Positions 27,480 through 37,753 of a stretch of DNA of 64,000 nucleotides are shown one piece after another. Origin of the DNA: Rhodospirillaceae bacterium (GTDB lineage Bacteria; Pseudomonadota; Alphaproteobacteria; Rhodospirillales; JABHCV01); contig JABJHA010000004.1 in NCBI GenBank assembly GCA_018662005.1, positions 124,001 to 188,000 of the forward strand, written 5' to 3'. The notes beneath the pieces are model-generated. The model saw nothing but the letters and a program-made list of their open reading frames with translations, ran no database searches and was not told the origin of the DNA. The position numbers and the translations under genes were made by a program. Numbering within the stretch: position 1 is the stretch's first letter; every line of letters starts with the position of its first letter.

Positions 27480-27856
27480 CTCCGTTTGGGCAAAAAGTCA
27501 GACAACTGCGACAGGAGCGGGGCATTTTGATGAAAAAAATGGCGGCCGACCTGGGTGTTTCCAATGCCTATCTGTCGGCCCTTGAGCACGGCCACCGGGG
27601 CCGCCCCGCCGCCGGTTTGGTGCGTCAGATTTGTGATTATTTCGAGCTCATTTGGGACGAGGCCGAGGACATCAAGCGCCTCGCTCACTTGTCGCACCCG
27701 CGCGTTACCGTCGATACCGCAGGCTTAAGCCCGCAAGCGACGGAGCTTGCCAACCTGCTGGCCGAAAATATCGGGGAGTTGGACCCGGACACACTGCAAT
27801 GGATTGTCGATGAAATCAAAAGCCGCAAAACCACACCAAAAGGGCCCACCCATTAA
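27476..27856 (+). CDS. XRE-family helix-turn-helix protein
   Basis: A 126-residue Cro/C1-type DNA-binding protein. The HTH spans about residues 4-60 (VRQLRQERGILMKKMAADLG, SNAYLSALEHG), and the remainder is a helical domain with a polar tail. It overlaps the Smr gene by 4 bases, so it is co-transcribed with lutABC-Smr and could regulate them or act on other targets. Convergent with the DDAH-like gene, overlapping it by 4 bases. Confidence 0.85.
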   Translation: MTPFGQKVRQLRQERGILMKKMAADLGVSNAYLSALEHGHRGRPAAGLVRQICDYFELIWDEAEDIKRLAHLSHPRVTVDTAGLSPQATELANLLAENIGELDPDTLQWIVDEIKSRKTTPKGPTH

Positions 27857-28644
27857 AGGGTTGGTGTAAATCTGAGCGACATACAGGACAGGCCGCCGTC
27901 AACCTTTGCGGCCTCGCTGATATCCAGCTGAACCACTGCAAACCCGGCCCTGGCAATCAGTTCTGCAGATCTTGGGAGCCCGTCAGGGATCAACATCCTG
28001 TCGTTGACGGCAATGGAGTTGGCAGCGGCTTCCTCGCCTTCGGGAAGAACGAGGGTTTTATAGGCATCGAAAAATCCTGCTGTGGCCATGGCTTTGGTGA
28101 CAACGATGGTTTCACCATCAAGCAGCCCGCAGGCGGTTTTGAAGTGCAGGACCCCGGGTGGTGTCTGCAAAATCCGCACAGCCCACCCCCAGTCACGGAC
28201 ACAATCCTGCAAGGCACCGGCTCCTGCGGCATCGGTTCGTTTTGAAAGGCCGACGATAATCTCGCTCTCGGTGATCATAATATCGCCGCCTTCGATAAAG
28301 CCATCCTCGCCGACGTTGCGGACATCATCAAAATAGGGGCCAAGTACATCGGCCATGACCGCAGACTCGCCGGTTCGTGTCTCCGCTCCGGGCCTTAGGG
28401 TGACAGCGCCTTCAGGCAGGCAGAGGGCGGAATCTTCAATAAAAACCGAATCCGGGAATGACTCCCAGGCGGGCAAAATATCAACGTGGACCCCGGCCTC
28501 TTTCAGGGCCTGAATATAACGCCCATGTTGGTCGGTGAAGCGCTCGTGATCTGGATTGCCAGCATCAAGGGCGCGCAAACCCCCGGCGATGCTTTTACCC
28601 GGTTGGCGCACAATGGCGTTGCTGAAGTGGGTGCTGTGGCCCAT
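27853..28644 (-). CDS. Dimethylarginine dimethylaminohydrolase-like (arginine deiminase superfamily)
   Basis: A 263-residue guanidino-group-modifying enzyme. DDAH hydrolyses N-omega-methylated arginine to citrulline and an amine. The catalytic set is visible: ED at residues 70-71, the acidic EGGD at 118-121, histidine 167 in GVLHFKT and the nucleophilic cysteine 254 in GLSCMSLRF. The size fits bacterial DDAH rather than the larger ArcA arginine deiminase. Its start overlaps the hslU stop (TAATG), so translation is probably coupled to hslVU, an odd pairing. Confidence 0.85.
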   Translation of the reverse strand: MGHSTHFSNAIVRQPGKSIAGGLRALDAGNPDHERFTDQHGRYIQALKEAGVHVDILPAWESFPDSVFIEDSALCLPEGAVTLRPGAETRTGESAVMADVLGPYFDDVRNVGEDGFIEGGDIMITESEIIVGLSKRTDAAGAGALQDCVRDWGWAVRILQTPPGVLHFKTACGLLDGETIVVTKAMATAGFFDAYKTLVLPEGEEAAANSIAVNDRMLIPDGLPRSAELIARAGFAVVQLDISEAAKVDGGLSCMSLRFTPTL

Positions 28645-29960
28645 TACAGGATGAACTTGCGCAGGTCGGCATCTTTGGCAAGCTCGCCGACTTTATCGCG
28701 CACGTCACCGGCCTCAATGGCGTAGGTCTCGCCGCCTTTTTCCGAAGCATCAAACGAGATGTCTTCCAGCAGCTTTTCCAACACCGTGTGCAGGCGGCGG
28801 GCGCCAATGTTCTCAACCCCCTGGTTAATTTCCTCGGCCAGATCGGCAATAGCGCCAATGGCGTCGTCGCTGAAGGTCAGGGTCACGTCCTCAACGGCCA
28901 TCAGGGCCGTGTACTGCTTGATCAGGCTGGCTTCGGTTTCCATCAGGATGCGGACGAAGTCATCACGGGTCAGCGAGCGTAGCTCGACCCGCGTTGGCAG
29001 ACGGCCCTGCAATTCGGGCAGCAGGTCCGACGGTTTGGCGATATGAAAAGCGCCCGAAGCAATAAACAGGATGTGATCGGTCTGGATGGTGCCGTGCTTG
29101 GTCGATACGGTGGTGCCTTCAATCAGCGGCAACAGGTCGCGCTGAACCCCTTCGCGGCTGACATCAGCGCCAGCGCGGTCGGAACGGGCAGTGATTTTGT
29201 CAATTTCGTCAAGAAACACGATGCCGTTGTTTTCAACATTGCTGAGGGCTTCCTTGATGATCTTGTCCTCATCGAGCAACTTGTCGCCCTCTTCGGCAAC
29301 CAGCACTTCATAGGAGTCGACCACCGACATGCGTTTCGGCTTTGTTTGCTGACCGAAGGCCTTGCCCATCATGTCACCGATGTTGAGCATCCCCATTTGT
29401 GCCCCGGGCATTCCGGGAATATCGAAAGTAGGCATGCCGGAACCTGCAGACTCGGCAACATCAATTTCGATTTCGCGCTCATCAAGTTCACCTTCACGCA
29501 GCATTTTGCGGAACTTCTGGCGGGTTTCTTTTGATGCGCTGTCGCCGACCAGGGCGTCGATGACTCGTTCCTCGGCATGATTTTCGGCCTTGGCAACAAC
29601 CTGGACACGCATTTTTTCACGCACCATGTGAATGGAGATTTCAACAAGATCGCGGATCATTTGTTCGACATCGCGGCCAACGTAGCCGACCTCGGTAAAC
29701 TTGGTCGCCTCGACCTTGATGAAGGGTGCTTGTGTCAATTTCGCCAGACGACGTGAAATTTCTGTCTTGCCGACACCGGTCGGACCGATCATCAGAATAT
29801 TTTTCGGCAGCACTTCCTCGCGCAGGTCGTCATCCAGTTGCTGGCGGCGCCAGCGGTTGCGAAGGGCGACGGCGACGCAGCGCTTGGCGTCGTTCTGACC
29901 AATGATATAGCGATCAAGTTCAGAAACGATTTCGCGCGGGGTAAAACTGGCAATGGACAT
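28644..29960 (-). CDS. hslU: HslU ATPase of the HslUV (ClpYQ) protease
   Basis: AAA+ unfoldase that feeds proteins to HslV under heat and other stress. The 438-residue length fits. Walker A is GPTGVGKT at residues 59-66, the I-domain falls between about 110 and 230, and Walker B is [10 protein letters not shown]. The C-terminal EIR/LRKFIL tail needed to activate HslV is present at the end (DADLRKFIL). hslV lies directly upstream with no gap, so both are in one operon; the DDAH-like gene follows. Confidence 0.97.
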   Translation of the reverse strand: MSIASFTPREIVSELDRYIIGQNDAKRCVAVALRNRWRRQQLDDDLREEVLPKNILMIGPTGVGKTEISRRLAKLTQAPFIKVEATKFTEVGYVGRDVEQMIRDLVEISIHMVREKMRVQVVAKAENHAEERVIDALVGDSASKETRQKFRKMLREGELDEREIEIDVAESAGSGMPTFDIPGMPGAQMGMLNIGDMMGKAFGQQTKPKRMSVVDSYEVLVAEEGDKLLDEDKIIKEALSNVENNGIVFLDEIDKITARSDRAGADVSREGVQRDLLPLIEGTTVSTKHGTIQTDHILFIASGAFHIAKPSDLLPELQGRLPTRVELRSLTRDDFVRILMETEASLIKQYTALMAVEDVTLTFSDDAIGAIADLAEEINQGVENIGARRLHTVLEKLLEDISFDASEKGGETYAIEAGDVRDKVGELAKDADLRKFIL

Positions 29961-30509
29961 CTAGAGACTCTCGATAATGACATTATTGTTGGTGTAGACG
30001 CAGATATCGGCGGCGATGGCCATGGCCTTGCGGGCGATGGCTTCGGCATCCATATCGTCGCGATCAATCAGGGCGCGGGCTGCGGCCAGGGCGTAGTTGC
30101 CGCCCGAGCCGATGCCGATCAGGCCGTCCTCGGGCTCCAGCACGTCGCCGGTTCCGGTAAGGACCAGCGACACATCCTTGTCGGCGACGGCCATCATCGC
30201 CTCAAGGCGGCGCAGGTAGCGGTCGGTGCGCCAGTCCTTGGCCATCTCAACGCAGGCCCGGGTTAATTGTCCGGGATATTGCTCAAGTTTGCCTTCCAGG
30301 CGCTCAAACAGGGTAAAGGCATCGGCGGTGGCCCCGGCAAAACCGGTGATCACGGAGCCGTCGCCCAAAGTGCGCACCTTGCGGGCATTGGCTTTGATAA
30401 CCGTATCGCCAAGGCTGACCTGGCCGTCACCGGCAATAACGACAACGCCGTTCTTGCGCACCGTCAGGATGGTTGTGCCGCGCCAGCCGGGAAATTTTTG
30501 ATCTGCCAT
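29961..30509 (-). CDS. hslV: HslV peptidase of the HslUV protease
   Basis: Proteasome-like threonine peptidase assembled as double hexamers with HslU caps. The 182-residue protein has the catalytic threonine in [19 protein letters not shown], near residue 12 or 13; the leading [10 protein letters not shown] is removed in related proteins. It directly precedes hslU. A promoter-like TTGACC-N17-TAAATC (30543-30571) lies 35 bases upstream. Confidence 0.97.
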   Translation of the reverse strand: MADQKFPGWRGTTILTVRKNGVVVIAGDGQVSLGDTVIKANARKVRTLGDGSVITGFAGATADAFTLFERLEGKLEQYPGQLTRACVEMAKDWRTDRYLRRLEAMMAVADKDVSLVLTGTGDVLEPEDGLIGIGSGGNYALAAARALIDRDDMDAEAIARKAMAIAADICVYTNNNVIIESL

Positions 30510-30542
30510 GATGGATGTCCGTAAAAATAAGTGTGAGCTGAG

Positions 30543-30571
30543 GATTTAGGCCTACAAAGGGGTTCGGTCAA
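30543..30571 (-). promoter_or_regulatory. Candidate hslVU promoter
   Basis: On the minus strand TTGACC (30566-30571) and TAAATC (30543-30548) are 17 bases apart, 34 bases before the hslV ATG. CTTGACC...CCTAAAT also loosely resembles an alphaproteobacterial RpoH (sigma-32) promoter, which would fit a heat-shock protease. It is based only on sequence pattern. Confidence 0.5.
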
Positions 30572-30575
30572 GTGC

Positions 30576-31187
30576 TCAGCGTGCGATGATGGTAACGCCG
30601 ACGCCGATCATTACCGAGCCAGCACCCCGGCTCATAACCTTCAGCGCCTTTTCGCTTTTTATCAATGTCCGTGCCCGCGCCGCTGCGACGGCAAAGGAAA
30701 CAAGAACACAAACCAGCACGCCAAGGACGATGGCAATGGCCAGCGCCGCGTCAAGCGGGGCAAGCGCGCCAAGGTCAATAAAGCTCGGCAAAATACCGAC
30801 ATAGAAAATAATCACCTTGGGGTTGGACAGGGTTATCAGGAGGCCGCTGACAAAACCGCGCAATCCGTCGTTGCCGGCAACATCGGCCCCATCAAGGGAG
30901 GCGAGCCCGGCGCGCCATGCCTTGATGCCTAAATAAATCAGGTAGCCGGCGGCGCAAAGCCGAATAACCGTGAACGTCGTCTCAAAACGGCTGGCAATTA
31001 GCGATAAGCCGCCGATAACAAGAATCAAAAACGCCAAATCCCCGCAGACCATACCAGCAATAAAACCAATGCTGCGGCGCAGGCCTTTTGACAAGGTGTG
31101 ACCAACCAGCGCTAGGATACCCGGGCCGGGTGAGACCATGGCGATAAAACAAATGATGGCCAGGGCCAGGGCGCTTTGTGCGGACAT
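30576..31187 (-). CDS. LysE/RhtB family amino acid exporter
   Basis: A 203-residue inner-membrane exporter of the LysE/RhtB type, expected to export amino acids or similar small metabolites. Six hydrophobic segments are visible, with the family motif [21 protein letters not shown] near residues 19-39. I start at the ATG at 31187 ([12 protein letters not shown]); a TTG six bases upstream is less likely. It lies downstream of a 107-base gap shared with divergent hisB. The substrate is not clear from sequence. Confidence 0.88.
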   Translation of the reverse strand: MSAQSALALAIICFIAMVSPGPGILALVGHTLSKGLRRSIGFIAGMVCGDLAFLILVIGGLSLIASRFETTFTVIRLCAAGYLIYLGIKAWRAGLASLDGADVAGNDGLRGFVSGLLITLSNPKVIIFYVGILPSFIDLGALAPLDAALAIAIVLGVLVCVLVSFAVAAARARTLIKSEKALKVMSRGAGSVMIGVGVTIIAR

Positions 31188-31294
31188 GTCCAATCCCTAC
31201 CAATCCTTTGCAAAATCCGCAAGGGGGGACTTCCGGTTTGCGTTGCCACCTGTTACAAGGGCGTGAAGGATTTATCCATTTAGCGAGGTCGCCC

Positions 31295-31894
31295 ATGCGC
31301 AAGGCCACAGTAGAGCGCAATACAAACGAAACGAAGATCTCCGCATCGGTTGATCTTGACGGCACCGGAAACTATTCGGTGGCGACCGGTATTGGCTTTC
31401 TTGACCACATGCTCGAGCAGTTGTCGCGCCACAGCTTGATTGATCTTGAGGTCAAGGCCGAAGGCGACCTGCACATCGACTTTCACCACACCACAGAAGA
31501 TACCGGCATTGCCGTTGGCGAGGCATTTTCAAAGGCGCTTGGCGACCGCAAGGGAATTTCACGTTTCGGTCAGGCGCTATCGCCCATGGACGAAACCCTG
31601 ACCCGCATCGCCCTTGACGCGTCCAACCGGCCTTATCTTGTCTGGAAAGTGGAATTCGCGCGCGACAAGGTTGGCGACATGGATACGGAACTGTTTAAAG
31701 AATGGTTCGCGGCTTTCGGTCAGGCCGCCGGTCTGACATTGCATGTGGAATGCCTGTACGGCGACAACAATCACCATATCGTCGAATCCTGCTTCAAGGG
31801 TCTGGCCCGGGCGTTACGTCAGGCCATTGAGATTGATCCCCGCAAGGCTGACGCCGTGCCGTCGACCAAAGGTGTGCTCGGCGGCTCTCTCTAG
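31295..31894 (+). CDS. hisB: Imidazoleglycerol-phosphate dehydratase
   Basis: Dehydrates imidazoleglycerol phosphate in histidine synthesis. The 199-residue protein is the monofunctional type without a histidinol-phosphatase domain. It begins [16 protein letters not shown], and the metal-binding repeats are [11 protein letters not shown] and DFHHTTED, with the mirrored later pair [11 protein letters not shown]. It starts the rightward his cluster hisB-DUF2628-hisH-hisA-hisF-hisE, all closely spaced, so one mRNA is likely. Confidence 0.97.
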   Translation: MRKATVERNTNETKISASVDLDGTGNYSVATGIGFLDHMLEQLSRHSLIDLEVKAEGDLHIDFHHTTEDTGIAVGEAFSKALGDRKGISRFGQALSPMDETLTRIALDASNRPYLVWKVEFARDKVGDMDTELFKEWFAAFGQAAGLTLHVECLYGDNNHHIVESCFKGLARALRQAIEIDPRKADAVPSTKGVLGGSL

Positions 31895-31910
31895 TCGAAG
31901 AATTAAGACC

Positions 31911-32303
31911 ATGAAGACACGTATCTACACCGTGCACCTGCTTGATAATGCCGACCCGGTGCTGGTCAAGCAGGGCTTTAACTGGCCCGCCTTTTTCTTT
32001 GCCGTGCCGTGGGCCCTGTTTCATCGCATGTGGTGGGTTGCCGCGGGTTTTGTTGTTTTGCAAATCGTCTTGGCGGCAATTTTTGTTAGTGCCGGCCTGA
32101 ACGACACGCAGCAAGCCATTGTCAGCTTTTTGCTGGCCATTATCATTGCCACCTCTGCCGACGCGTTGCGCACGCACGCCCTTGCGAGGCGCGGATACTT
32201 ACTGACAGAGGTGGTCGTTGAAGAAAACAGCGACAGGGCGCTCAGACGCTTTCTCGAAGCCCGGCCCGAAGTGACGGCAAGACTGGCGGGGCCACATTCA
32301 TGA
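31911..32303 (+). CDS. DUF2628 small membrane protein
   Basis: A 130-residue protein with about two to three hydrophobic stretches ([38 protein letters not shown] after the membrane part). DUF2628 proteins are small inner-membrane proteins of unknown role often found in his operons of alphaproteobacteria, as here between hisB (17-base gap) and hisH (4-base overlap). The start ATG at 31911 is close after the hisB stop. Confidence 0.85.
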   Translation: MKTRIYTVHLLDNADPVLVKQGFNWPAFFFAVPWALFHRMWWVAAGFVVLQIVLAAIFVSAGLNDTQQAIVSFLLAIIIATSADALRTHALARRGYLLTEVVVEENSDRALRRFLEARPEVTARLAGPHS

Positions 32304-32944
32304 GCGTCGTCATTATTGATTATGGTTCGGGCAATCTGCGCTCGGCGGCGAAATCCTTTGAGCGCGGGGTCAAAGATGACGGCCTGTCGCTGGATGTGAT
32401 TGTCAGCGCCGATCCCGATCAGGTCAGGGCGGCGTCCCACATCGTACTTCCGGGGGTTGGTGCGTTCGCCGATTGTCGGGCCGGGCTTTTGGCCCTTGAT
32501 GGAATGGTCGACGCACTGAAAGAGGCCGTCATAAGCGAGGCCAAGCCGTTTTTCGGAATTTGTGTCGGTATGCAACTGATGGCAACGATGGGTCTTGAGC
32601 ACGGCGAATATTCGGGACTGGACTGGATCGCCTCGAAGGTTCAGGCCCTGTCACCTGACGACAAGACACTTAAAATTCCACACATGGGCTGGAACGAATT
32701 GATGGTCGGCGACCATAGGCACCCCGTTCTTGAGGGCCTTGGCGAGAAGCCACATGTCTATTTCGTTCACAGTTATCATATGGTCTGCGAGAACGCCGCA
32801 GACGTTCTGGCAAGCACAAACTATGGTGGCCCGGTAACGGCAATGGTGGGCCGCGACAATATGGTCGGCAGCCAGTTTCATCCGGAAAAAAGCCAGCGCG
32901 TCGGCCTTAAAATTATTGGTAATTTCCTCAAATGGAAGCCTTGA
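32300..32944 (+). CDS. hisH: Imidazole glycerol phosphate synthase, glutaminase subunit
   Basis: Class I glutaminase that supplies ammonia to HisF. The 214-residue protein has the catalytic cysteine 88 in [10 protein letters not shown], and the His-Glu pair in SQFHPEKSQ near the C-terminus. It overlaps the DUF2628 gene by 4 bases and ends 4 bases before hisA. Confidence 0.97.
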   Translation: MSVVIIDYGSGNLRSAAKSFERGVKDDGLSLDVIVSADPDQVRAASHIVLPGVGAFADCRAGLLALDGMVDALKEAVISEAKPFFGICVGMQLMATMGLEHGEYSGLDWIASKVQALSPDDKTLKIPHMGWNELMVGDHRHPVLEGLGEKPHVYFVHSYHMVCENAADVLASTNYGGPVTAMVGRDNMVGSQFHPEKSQRVGLKIIGNFLKWKP

Positions 32945-32948
32945 AAAA

Positions 32949-33674
32949 ATGATTTTCTTTCCCGCCATTGATCTCAAAGACGGCCAGTGTGTGCGGTTGC
33001 TTCGCGGCGACATGGAAAAGGCGACGGTGTTTAATGATGACGCCGGGGCGCAAGCCAAATCCTTTGAAGATAAGGGGTGCGGGTGGCTGCATGTGGTTGA
33101 TTTAAACGGCGCATTCGCGGGCAAGCCGGTTAACGGCGAAGCGGTCAAGGCGATCCTGGACGCCATCACGATACCGCTACAGCTGGGTGGCGGCATTCGC
33201 GACATGGAAACCATCGCCTACTGGCTTGATGCCGGTGTCAGGCGGGTTATTCTGGGCACGGTGGCTTTGCGTGATCCGGATCTTGTCCGCCGTGCGTGCC
33301 AGCAGTATCCGGGCCGGGTCGCCGTTGGCATCGATGCCCGCGACGGTTTTGTCGCCGTCGAAGGCTGGGCCGAGGTTTCGCAAATGAAAGCTTTCGAGCT
33401 GGCCGATCTTTTTGAAGACGCCGGAGTCGCCGCCATTATTTATACGGACATCGGTCGCGACGGGGCCATGGAAGGCCCCAACATTGAAGCCACGACGGCG
33501 CTGGCCGCAGCCCTATCAACGCCGGTGATCGCTTCGGGCGGGGTTTCGTCCATGGCCGACCTCAAACTGTTGAAAGACGCCGGCGGCGGATTGCTTGAAG
33601 GGGTTATCAGCGGCCGTGCTGTTTATGATGGCGAGATTGATGTCGGTGAAGCTGTCCGGTTTTTGCAATGCTGA
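32949..33674 (+). CDS. hisA: Phosphoribosylformimino-5-aminoimidazole carboxamide ribotide isomerase
   Basis: Isomerises ProFAR to PRFAR by an Amadori rearrangement. The 241-residue TIM barrel starts [17 protein letters not shown] with catalytic Asp 8; the second catalytic aspartate is in the TDIGRDG motif. I use ATG at 32949, because an upstream frame start at 32916 falls inside hisH. It overlaps hisF by 7 bases. Confidence 0.97.
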   Translation: MIFFPAIDLKDGQCVRLLRGDMEKATVFNDDAGAQAKSFEDKGCGWLHVVDLNGAFAGKPVNGEAVKAILDAITIPLQLGGGIRDMETIAYWLDAGVRRVILGTVALRDPDLVRRACQQYPGRVAVGIDARDGFVAVEGWAEVSQMKAFELADLFEDAGVAAIIYTDIGRDGAMEGPNIEATTALAAALSTPVIASGGVSSMADLKLLKDAGGGLLEGVISGRAVYDGEIDVGEAVRFLQC

Positions 33675-34444
33675 AGGCGCGCATTATTCCGTGTCTTGAT
33701 GTGGAAGGCGGGCGCGTCGTCAAGGGCGTCAACTTTGTTGATCTTGTCGATGCCGGGGACCCGGTCGAACAGGCGCGTATTTACGATAAGGCCGGGGCTG
33801 ACGAGCTGACGTTTCTCGACATAACCGCCTCACACGAAGGCCGCGACACCATTTTCGATGTCGTCTCGCGGACCGCCGAGCAGTGCTTCATGCCGCTGAC
33901 CGTCGGCGGCGGCGTGCGCACGGTTGATGATATTCGCAAGCTGTTGCTGGCCGGGGCCGACAAAGTCTCCATCAACACGGCGGCTGTTCACAATCCGGAC
34001 TTTGTCCGCGAGGCGGCGCAAAAATTCGGCTCCCAGTGTATCGTCGTTTCCGTTGACGCCAAATCAGTCGGCACCGACAAGTTTGAAATTTTTACCCACG
34101 GCGGTCGCAACGCAACGGGCATTGACGCGATCGGCTGGGCGGAGCGCATGACGTCTTTGGGGGCCGGGGAAATTCTCCTCACATCCATGGACCGGGACGG
34201 CACCAAACAGGGCTTTAACCTGCCACTGACCCGCGCCATTTCCGATGCGGTAACCGTGCCGGTGATTGCCTCAGGCGGTGTCGGCACGCTAGAGCACATG
34301 GTCGAAGGTATCCGCGATGGCCATGCCTCGGCAGTGCTGGCGGCCTCGATTTTTCATTTCGGCACCTATAGTATTGAGGAAACCAAGGCCTATATGGCGG
34401 CGGCGGGAATTCCTGTGCGCCTGAAAAATGAAGGCGACGAATAA
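33668..34444 (+). CDS. hisF: Imidazole glycerol phosphate synthase, cyclase subunit
   Basis: Uses ammonia from HisH to make imidazole glycerol phosphate and AICAR. The 258-residue TIM barrel begins [20 protein letters not shown], with the catalytic Asp 11 in CLDV and the second aspartate in the [12 protein letters not shown] segment. It overlaps hisA by 7 bases and shares a base with the hisE start (TAATG). Confidence 0.98.
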   Translation: MLKARIIPCLDVEGGRVVKGVNFVDLVDAGDPVEQARIYDKAGADELTFLDITASHEGRDTIFDVVSRTAEQCFMPLTVGGGVRTVDDIRKLLLAGADKVSINTAAVHNPDFVREAAQKFGSQCIVVSVDAKSVGTDKFEIFTHGGRNATGIDAIGWAERMTSLGAGEILLTSMDRDGTKQGFNLPLTRAISDAVTVPVIASGGVGTLEHMVEGIRDGHASAVLAASIFHFGTYSIEETKAYMAAAGIPVRLKNEGDE

Positions 34445-34779
34445 TGAATGAACAGACCATCGACAGCCAGATTCTGGAGCGCCTGTTTCAAACCATCAAG
34501 GGCCGCCACGGGGAAAACCCCGACACGTCCTATACGGCAAAACTGTTCGCAGAGGGGCGTGGCGAAATCGCCCGCAAGGTAGGCGAGGAAGCCACCGAAA
34601 CCATTGTCGCCTCGCTTGACGAAAGCGAAGAAAAAGTGGTTATGGAAAGCGCCGACCTGCTTTATCACTTGCTCGTGCTGTGGGCCGATGTCGGTATTGA
34701 TCCATCCCACGTGTGGGCAGAGCTGGCGCGCCGGGAAGGCACCTCGGGGATCGACGAGAAAAACGCGCGGGGGAAATAA
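34444..34779 (+). CDS. hisE: Phosphoribosyl-ATP pyrophosphatase
   Basis: Hydrolyses PR-ATP to PR-AMP, the second step of histidine synthesis, in a separate polypeptide from HisI (not in this window). The 111-residue helical protein has the MazG-like metal-binding EEATETI segment and ESADLLYHLLVL. It begins at the last base of hisF and is followed one base later by the start of hinT. Confidence 0.96.
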   Translation: MNEQTIDSQILERLFQTIKGRHGENPDTSYTAKLFAEGRGEIARKVGEEATETIVASLDESEEKVVMESADLLYHLLVLWADVGIDPSHVWAELARREGTSGIDEKNARGK

Positions 34780-34780
34780 A

Positions 34781-35149
34781 ATGGCCTATGACAACGACAA
34801 CATCTTCGCAAAAATTCTTCGCGGCGAAATTCCCTGTGACAAGGTGTTCGAGGACGAGCACGCGCTGGCCTTTCGTGACATCAATCCACAAGCACCGCTG
34901 CATGTGCTGGTTATTCCCAAGGGCGCTTACGTCAACATGGATGATTTTTCGGCCCATGGCTCGGACGCCGAAATTGCAGGCTTTATCCGCGCCGTGGGCC
35001 AGGTGGCGCGCGAGCTGGGCATCGTCGATGCCGGATTTCGCACCCTGGCCAACAACGGACCCGATGCCCATCAGGAAGTGCCGCACCTGCACATCCATAT
35101 TTTTGCCGGTCGCGATCTGGGCCGCATGATCAAAAACTTCAAAGACTGA
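34781..35149 (+). CDS. hinT: Histidine triad (HIT) hydrolase, HinT-like
   Basis: Small nucleotide-binding hydrolase that acts on purine nucleoside phosphoramidates and acyl-adenylates. The 122-residue protein carries the triad HLHIHIF with histidines at residues 102, 104 and 106, and FRDINPQAP before it. I chose the ATG at 34781, giving MAYDNDNIFAKILRGE, the family N-terminus; a longer frame runs into hisE. It follows hisE in a conserved alphaproteobacterial order and overlaps the EamA gene by one base. Confidence 0.95.
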   Translation: MAYDNDNIFAKILRGEIPCDKVFEDEHALAFRDINPQAPLHVLVIPKGAYVNMDDFSAHGSDAEIAGFIRAVGQVARELGIVDAGFRTLANNGPDAHQEVPHLHIHIFAGRDLGRMIKNFKD

Positions 35150-36120
35150 TGAATTCCGGTCCACAGGCCAGCAATCGAAACCTTGTCGGTATCAGCTATA
35201 TTCTGATGGGTGTCGGCTTTTTGGCGACCATGGACAGTGTCGCCAAGGTTCTGGTCGGGGCCGAATATTCGGTGATGCAAATTCTTGCTATCCGCGGTTG
35301 GATCATCGTTTTTGTGATGCTGCTGGTCTTGCCCAAAATGGGCGGTCTGGCGGCGCTCAAATCAAAGCAACCGGTCAAGCATCTGATCAGAGTGGTGATC
35401 GGGTTTGCCTCGCCGTATTTTCTCTTCCGTTCCTTTGAGGTGCTGGGCTTGGCCGATGCGACGGTGATTTTCTTTGGCGGCGCGACTTTTTTGATGACCG
35501 CCCTGTCGGCGCTGTTGTTCAAGGAGCCGGTTGGCCGGCATCGTTGGGGCGCGGTGGTTGTTGGTTTCAGCGGCGTTATATACGCCGCCCAGCCGACCAG
35601 CGGGGTTTTTCAGATCGAGGCCCTTTACGCTATTGCCTCGGGCGCGTCCTACGCGATCATGGTGCTGGCGACCCGCTGGCTGGGCGCTGCCGAAGGAACA
35701 TTCAAGCCGGTGTTTTATTTTAATCTTGGCGTCGCCTGTATGGGGTCGCTGGCTTTGCCGGTCGTGTTCAAGCCCATGCCGACGGGCGACATCATCACCA
35801 TTTTGACCATGGCCGCCTTGGCCGTCGGCGGCCACTTTTGCATTACCCGGGCTTTTCACACAGCCCCGGTCAGCCTGTTGGCGCCGTTTGAATTCAGCGC
35901 CCTGATCTGGGCCGCAGGGCTTGGCTACCTTATCTGGTCGGATATTCCGGCGACCAATGTTCTTGTCGGGGCCGCTATCATTGTCTCAAGCGGGGCCTAT
36001 CTTGTTCACCGTGAGGCGCTGGCAGAACGAGCCCAGAAAAGAGCAACAGAAGGGCTGGTGGTCGCCGACCCGCTGATCATCGCAAGCCCCGTCAGCGTCG
36101 AGGAGAAGGCGGGCGATTAA
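35149..36120 (+). CDS. EamA/DMT family transporter
   Basis: A 323-residue inner-membrane protein of the drug/metabolite transporter superfamily with about ten hydrophobic segments arranged as two EamA repeats. Segments such as ILMGVGFLATMDSVAK and FFGGATFLMTALSALLFKEP are typical. The charged C-terminal tail is cytoplasmic. Its substrate cannot be read from sequence. It shares a base with the hinT stop and overlaps the convergent comM stop by 4 bases. Confidence 0.88.
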   Translation: MNSGPQASNRNLVGISYILMGVGFLATMDSVAKVLVGAEYSVMQILAIRGWIIVFVMLLVLPKMGGLAALKSKQPVKHLIRVVIGFASPYFLFRSFEVLGLADATVIFFGGATFLMTALSALLFKEPVGRHRWGAVVVGFSGVIYAAQPTSGVFQIEALYAIASGASYAIMVLATRWLGAAEGTFKPVFYFNLGVACMGSLALPVVFKPMPTGDIITILTMAALAVGGHFCITRAFHTAPVSLLAPFEFSALIWAAGLGYLIWSDIPATNVLVGAAIIVSSGAYLVHREALAERAQKRATEGLVVADPLIIASPVSVEEKAGD

Positions 36121-37670
36121 GCCCTCAGCTTGACCGCGTTACGACCGATCATCAGCCGCCGGTACGACAGGGCTTCGGCAATGTGAATGCGGGCGCTGGG
36201 GGCGTTTGGGTCTCCACCGCTGCTGACCGCGTCCAGATCAGCCAGGGTGCGGGCGACCCGAATGATACGGTGGTAGCCGCGCGCCGATAGGCGCATGCGC
36301 TCGGCGGCCTCCGTCAAAAGGGCGCGCCCGGCATCATTCGGGGTGGCGCATTCATCCAGCAAGGCGCCATCGGCTTCTGCATTGGTGCGGACAATGGGGT
36401 GGTGGGCGTAGCGTTGCTTTTGTATTTTCCTGGCCGCAGCGACCCGCGCCGCCACCTGGGCGGAGCATTCTGCTGGCGGCGGCAATGATAAATCAGCGGC
36501 GCTGAGCGCGGGGACATCAACATGCAGGTCGATACGGTCATACAGGGGACCGGAGATTTTCGCCTGATAATCCTCGGCGCAGCGCGGGGCCCGAGAGCAG
36601 GCCTGGGCCGGGTCTTCCAGATAGCCACAGCGGCACGGGTTCATCGCCGCGACCAGCTGGAAGCGGGCCGGGTATGAGACATGGGCATTGGCCCGGGCAA
36701 CGGTGACCCGGCCTGTTTCCATGGGCTGGCGCAGAGCTTCCAGGGCGGCGCGCTGGAATTCCGGCAACTCGTCAAGAAACAACACGCCAAGATCGGCCAG
36801 CGAAACCTCGCCCGGCTTGGCCTTGTGGCCGCCGCCGACCAGCGCCGCTTGCGAGGCTGAATGATGGGGATCGCGAAAAGGCCTTCTTCCGGTCAGGCCG
36901 CCACCGTCCAGCACCCCGGCCAGACTCTGGATCATCGAGGCCTCAAGAATTTCCTCTGCGTCCAGTGGCGGCAGTAGACCCGGAAGCCGCGCCGCCAGCA
37001 TCGATTTTCCCGATCCGGGCGGTCCTGTCATCAGCATGTTGTGACCACCAGCCGCGGCCACTTCCAACGCCCGCTTGGCGCTTTCCTGACCCTTGATGTC
37101 GATCAGGTCGGGGTACAGGGTGTCATCATCGGCCTTGCCCGGCTTTGGCGGTGACAAAAGTTGCGTGCCCTTGAAATGATTTATCAGGGCCAGCAGGTCA
37201 GGGGGGCTCAGGATATCCATGTCACCGGCCCAGGCCGCCTCAGATCCTTGTGAGCCAGGGCAAATCAGGCCCAGATCACGACTGTTGCAATGGATGGCGG
37301 CGGGCAGAACGCCGTTGACCGGGCTGATCGAGCCATCCAGCGCCAATTCACCCAAAGCGGCAAAGCCCGAAATATCTTCAATGGGCAGCACTCCCATGTC
37401 GGCGAGGATGGCGACGGCGATGGCGAGATCAAAGTGGGATCCTTCCTTGGCCACGTCGGCCGGGGCCAGATTGACAGTGATCCGTTTGGGCGGCAGCGCC
37501 AGGCCAATGGCGCCTAAGGCCGCCCGAACCCGCTCGCGGGCTTCTGAAACCGCCTTGTCGGGCAGCCCGACAATGGTGAAAGCCGGAAGGCCCGAGGCCA
37601 TCTGAACCTGCACATCAATGTCCTGAACATCGATGCCGCGAAAAGCGACGGTATTGATACGGGCAACCAT
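36117..37670 (-). CDS. comM: YifB/ComM family Mg-chelatase-like AAA+ ATPase
   Basis: AAA+ protein that helps branch migration when incoming DNA is recombined during natural transformation in several bacteria. The 517-residue protein has an N-terminal Lon-like domain (MVARINTVAFRGIDVQD), a Walker A GPPGSGKS at residues 216-223, a zinc-binding CRCGYLEDPAQAC segment, and a C-terminal Mg-chelatase-type domain. ATG at 37670 has a CAGG nine bases upstream; a TTG at 37679 is less likely. In the window there is no other competence gene. Confidence 0.9.
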   Translation of the reverse strand: MVARINTVAFRGIDVQDIDVQVQMASGLPAFTIVGLPDKAVSEARERVRAALGAIGLALPPKRITVNLAPADVAKEGSHFDLAIAVAILADMGVLPIEDISGFAALGELALDGSISPVNGVLPAAIHCNSRDLGLICPGSQGSEAAWAGDMDILSPPDLLALINHFKGTQLLSPPKPGKADDDTLYPDLIDIKGQESAKRALEVAAAGGHNMLMTGPPGSGKSMLAARLPGLLPPLDAEEILEASMIQSLAGVLDGGGLTGRRPFRDPHHSASQAALVGGGHKAKPGEVSLADLGVLFLDELPEFQRAALEALRQPMETGRVTVARANAHVSYPARFQLVAAMNPCRCGYLEDPAQACSRAPRCAEDYQAKISGPLYDRIDLHVDVPALSAADLSLPPPAECSAQVAARVAAARKIQKQRYAHHPIVRTNAEADGALLDECATPNDAGRALLTEAAERMRLSARGYHRIIRVARTLADLDAVSSGGDPNAPSARIHIAEALSYRRLMIGRNAVKLRA

Positions 37671-37753
37671 AACAGCCAACCTGCTCCTTCTTTCACACGC
37701 GTAAGACGTAAAGGAGCATAGCTGGAACGAAAAGAGAACACCAGAACTTTCGT

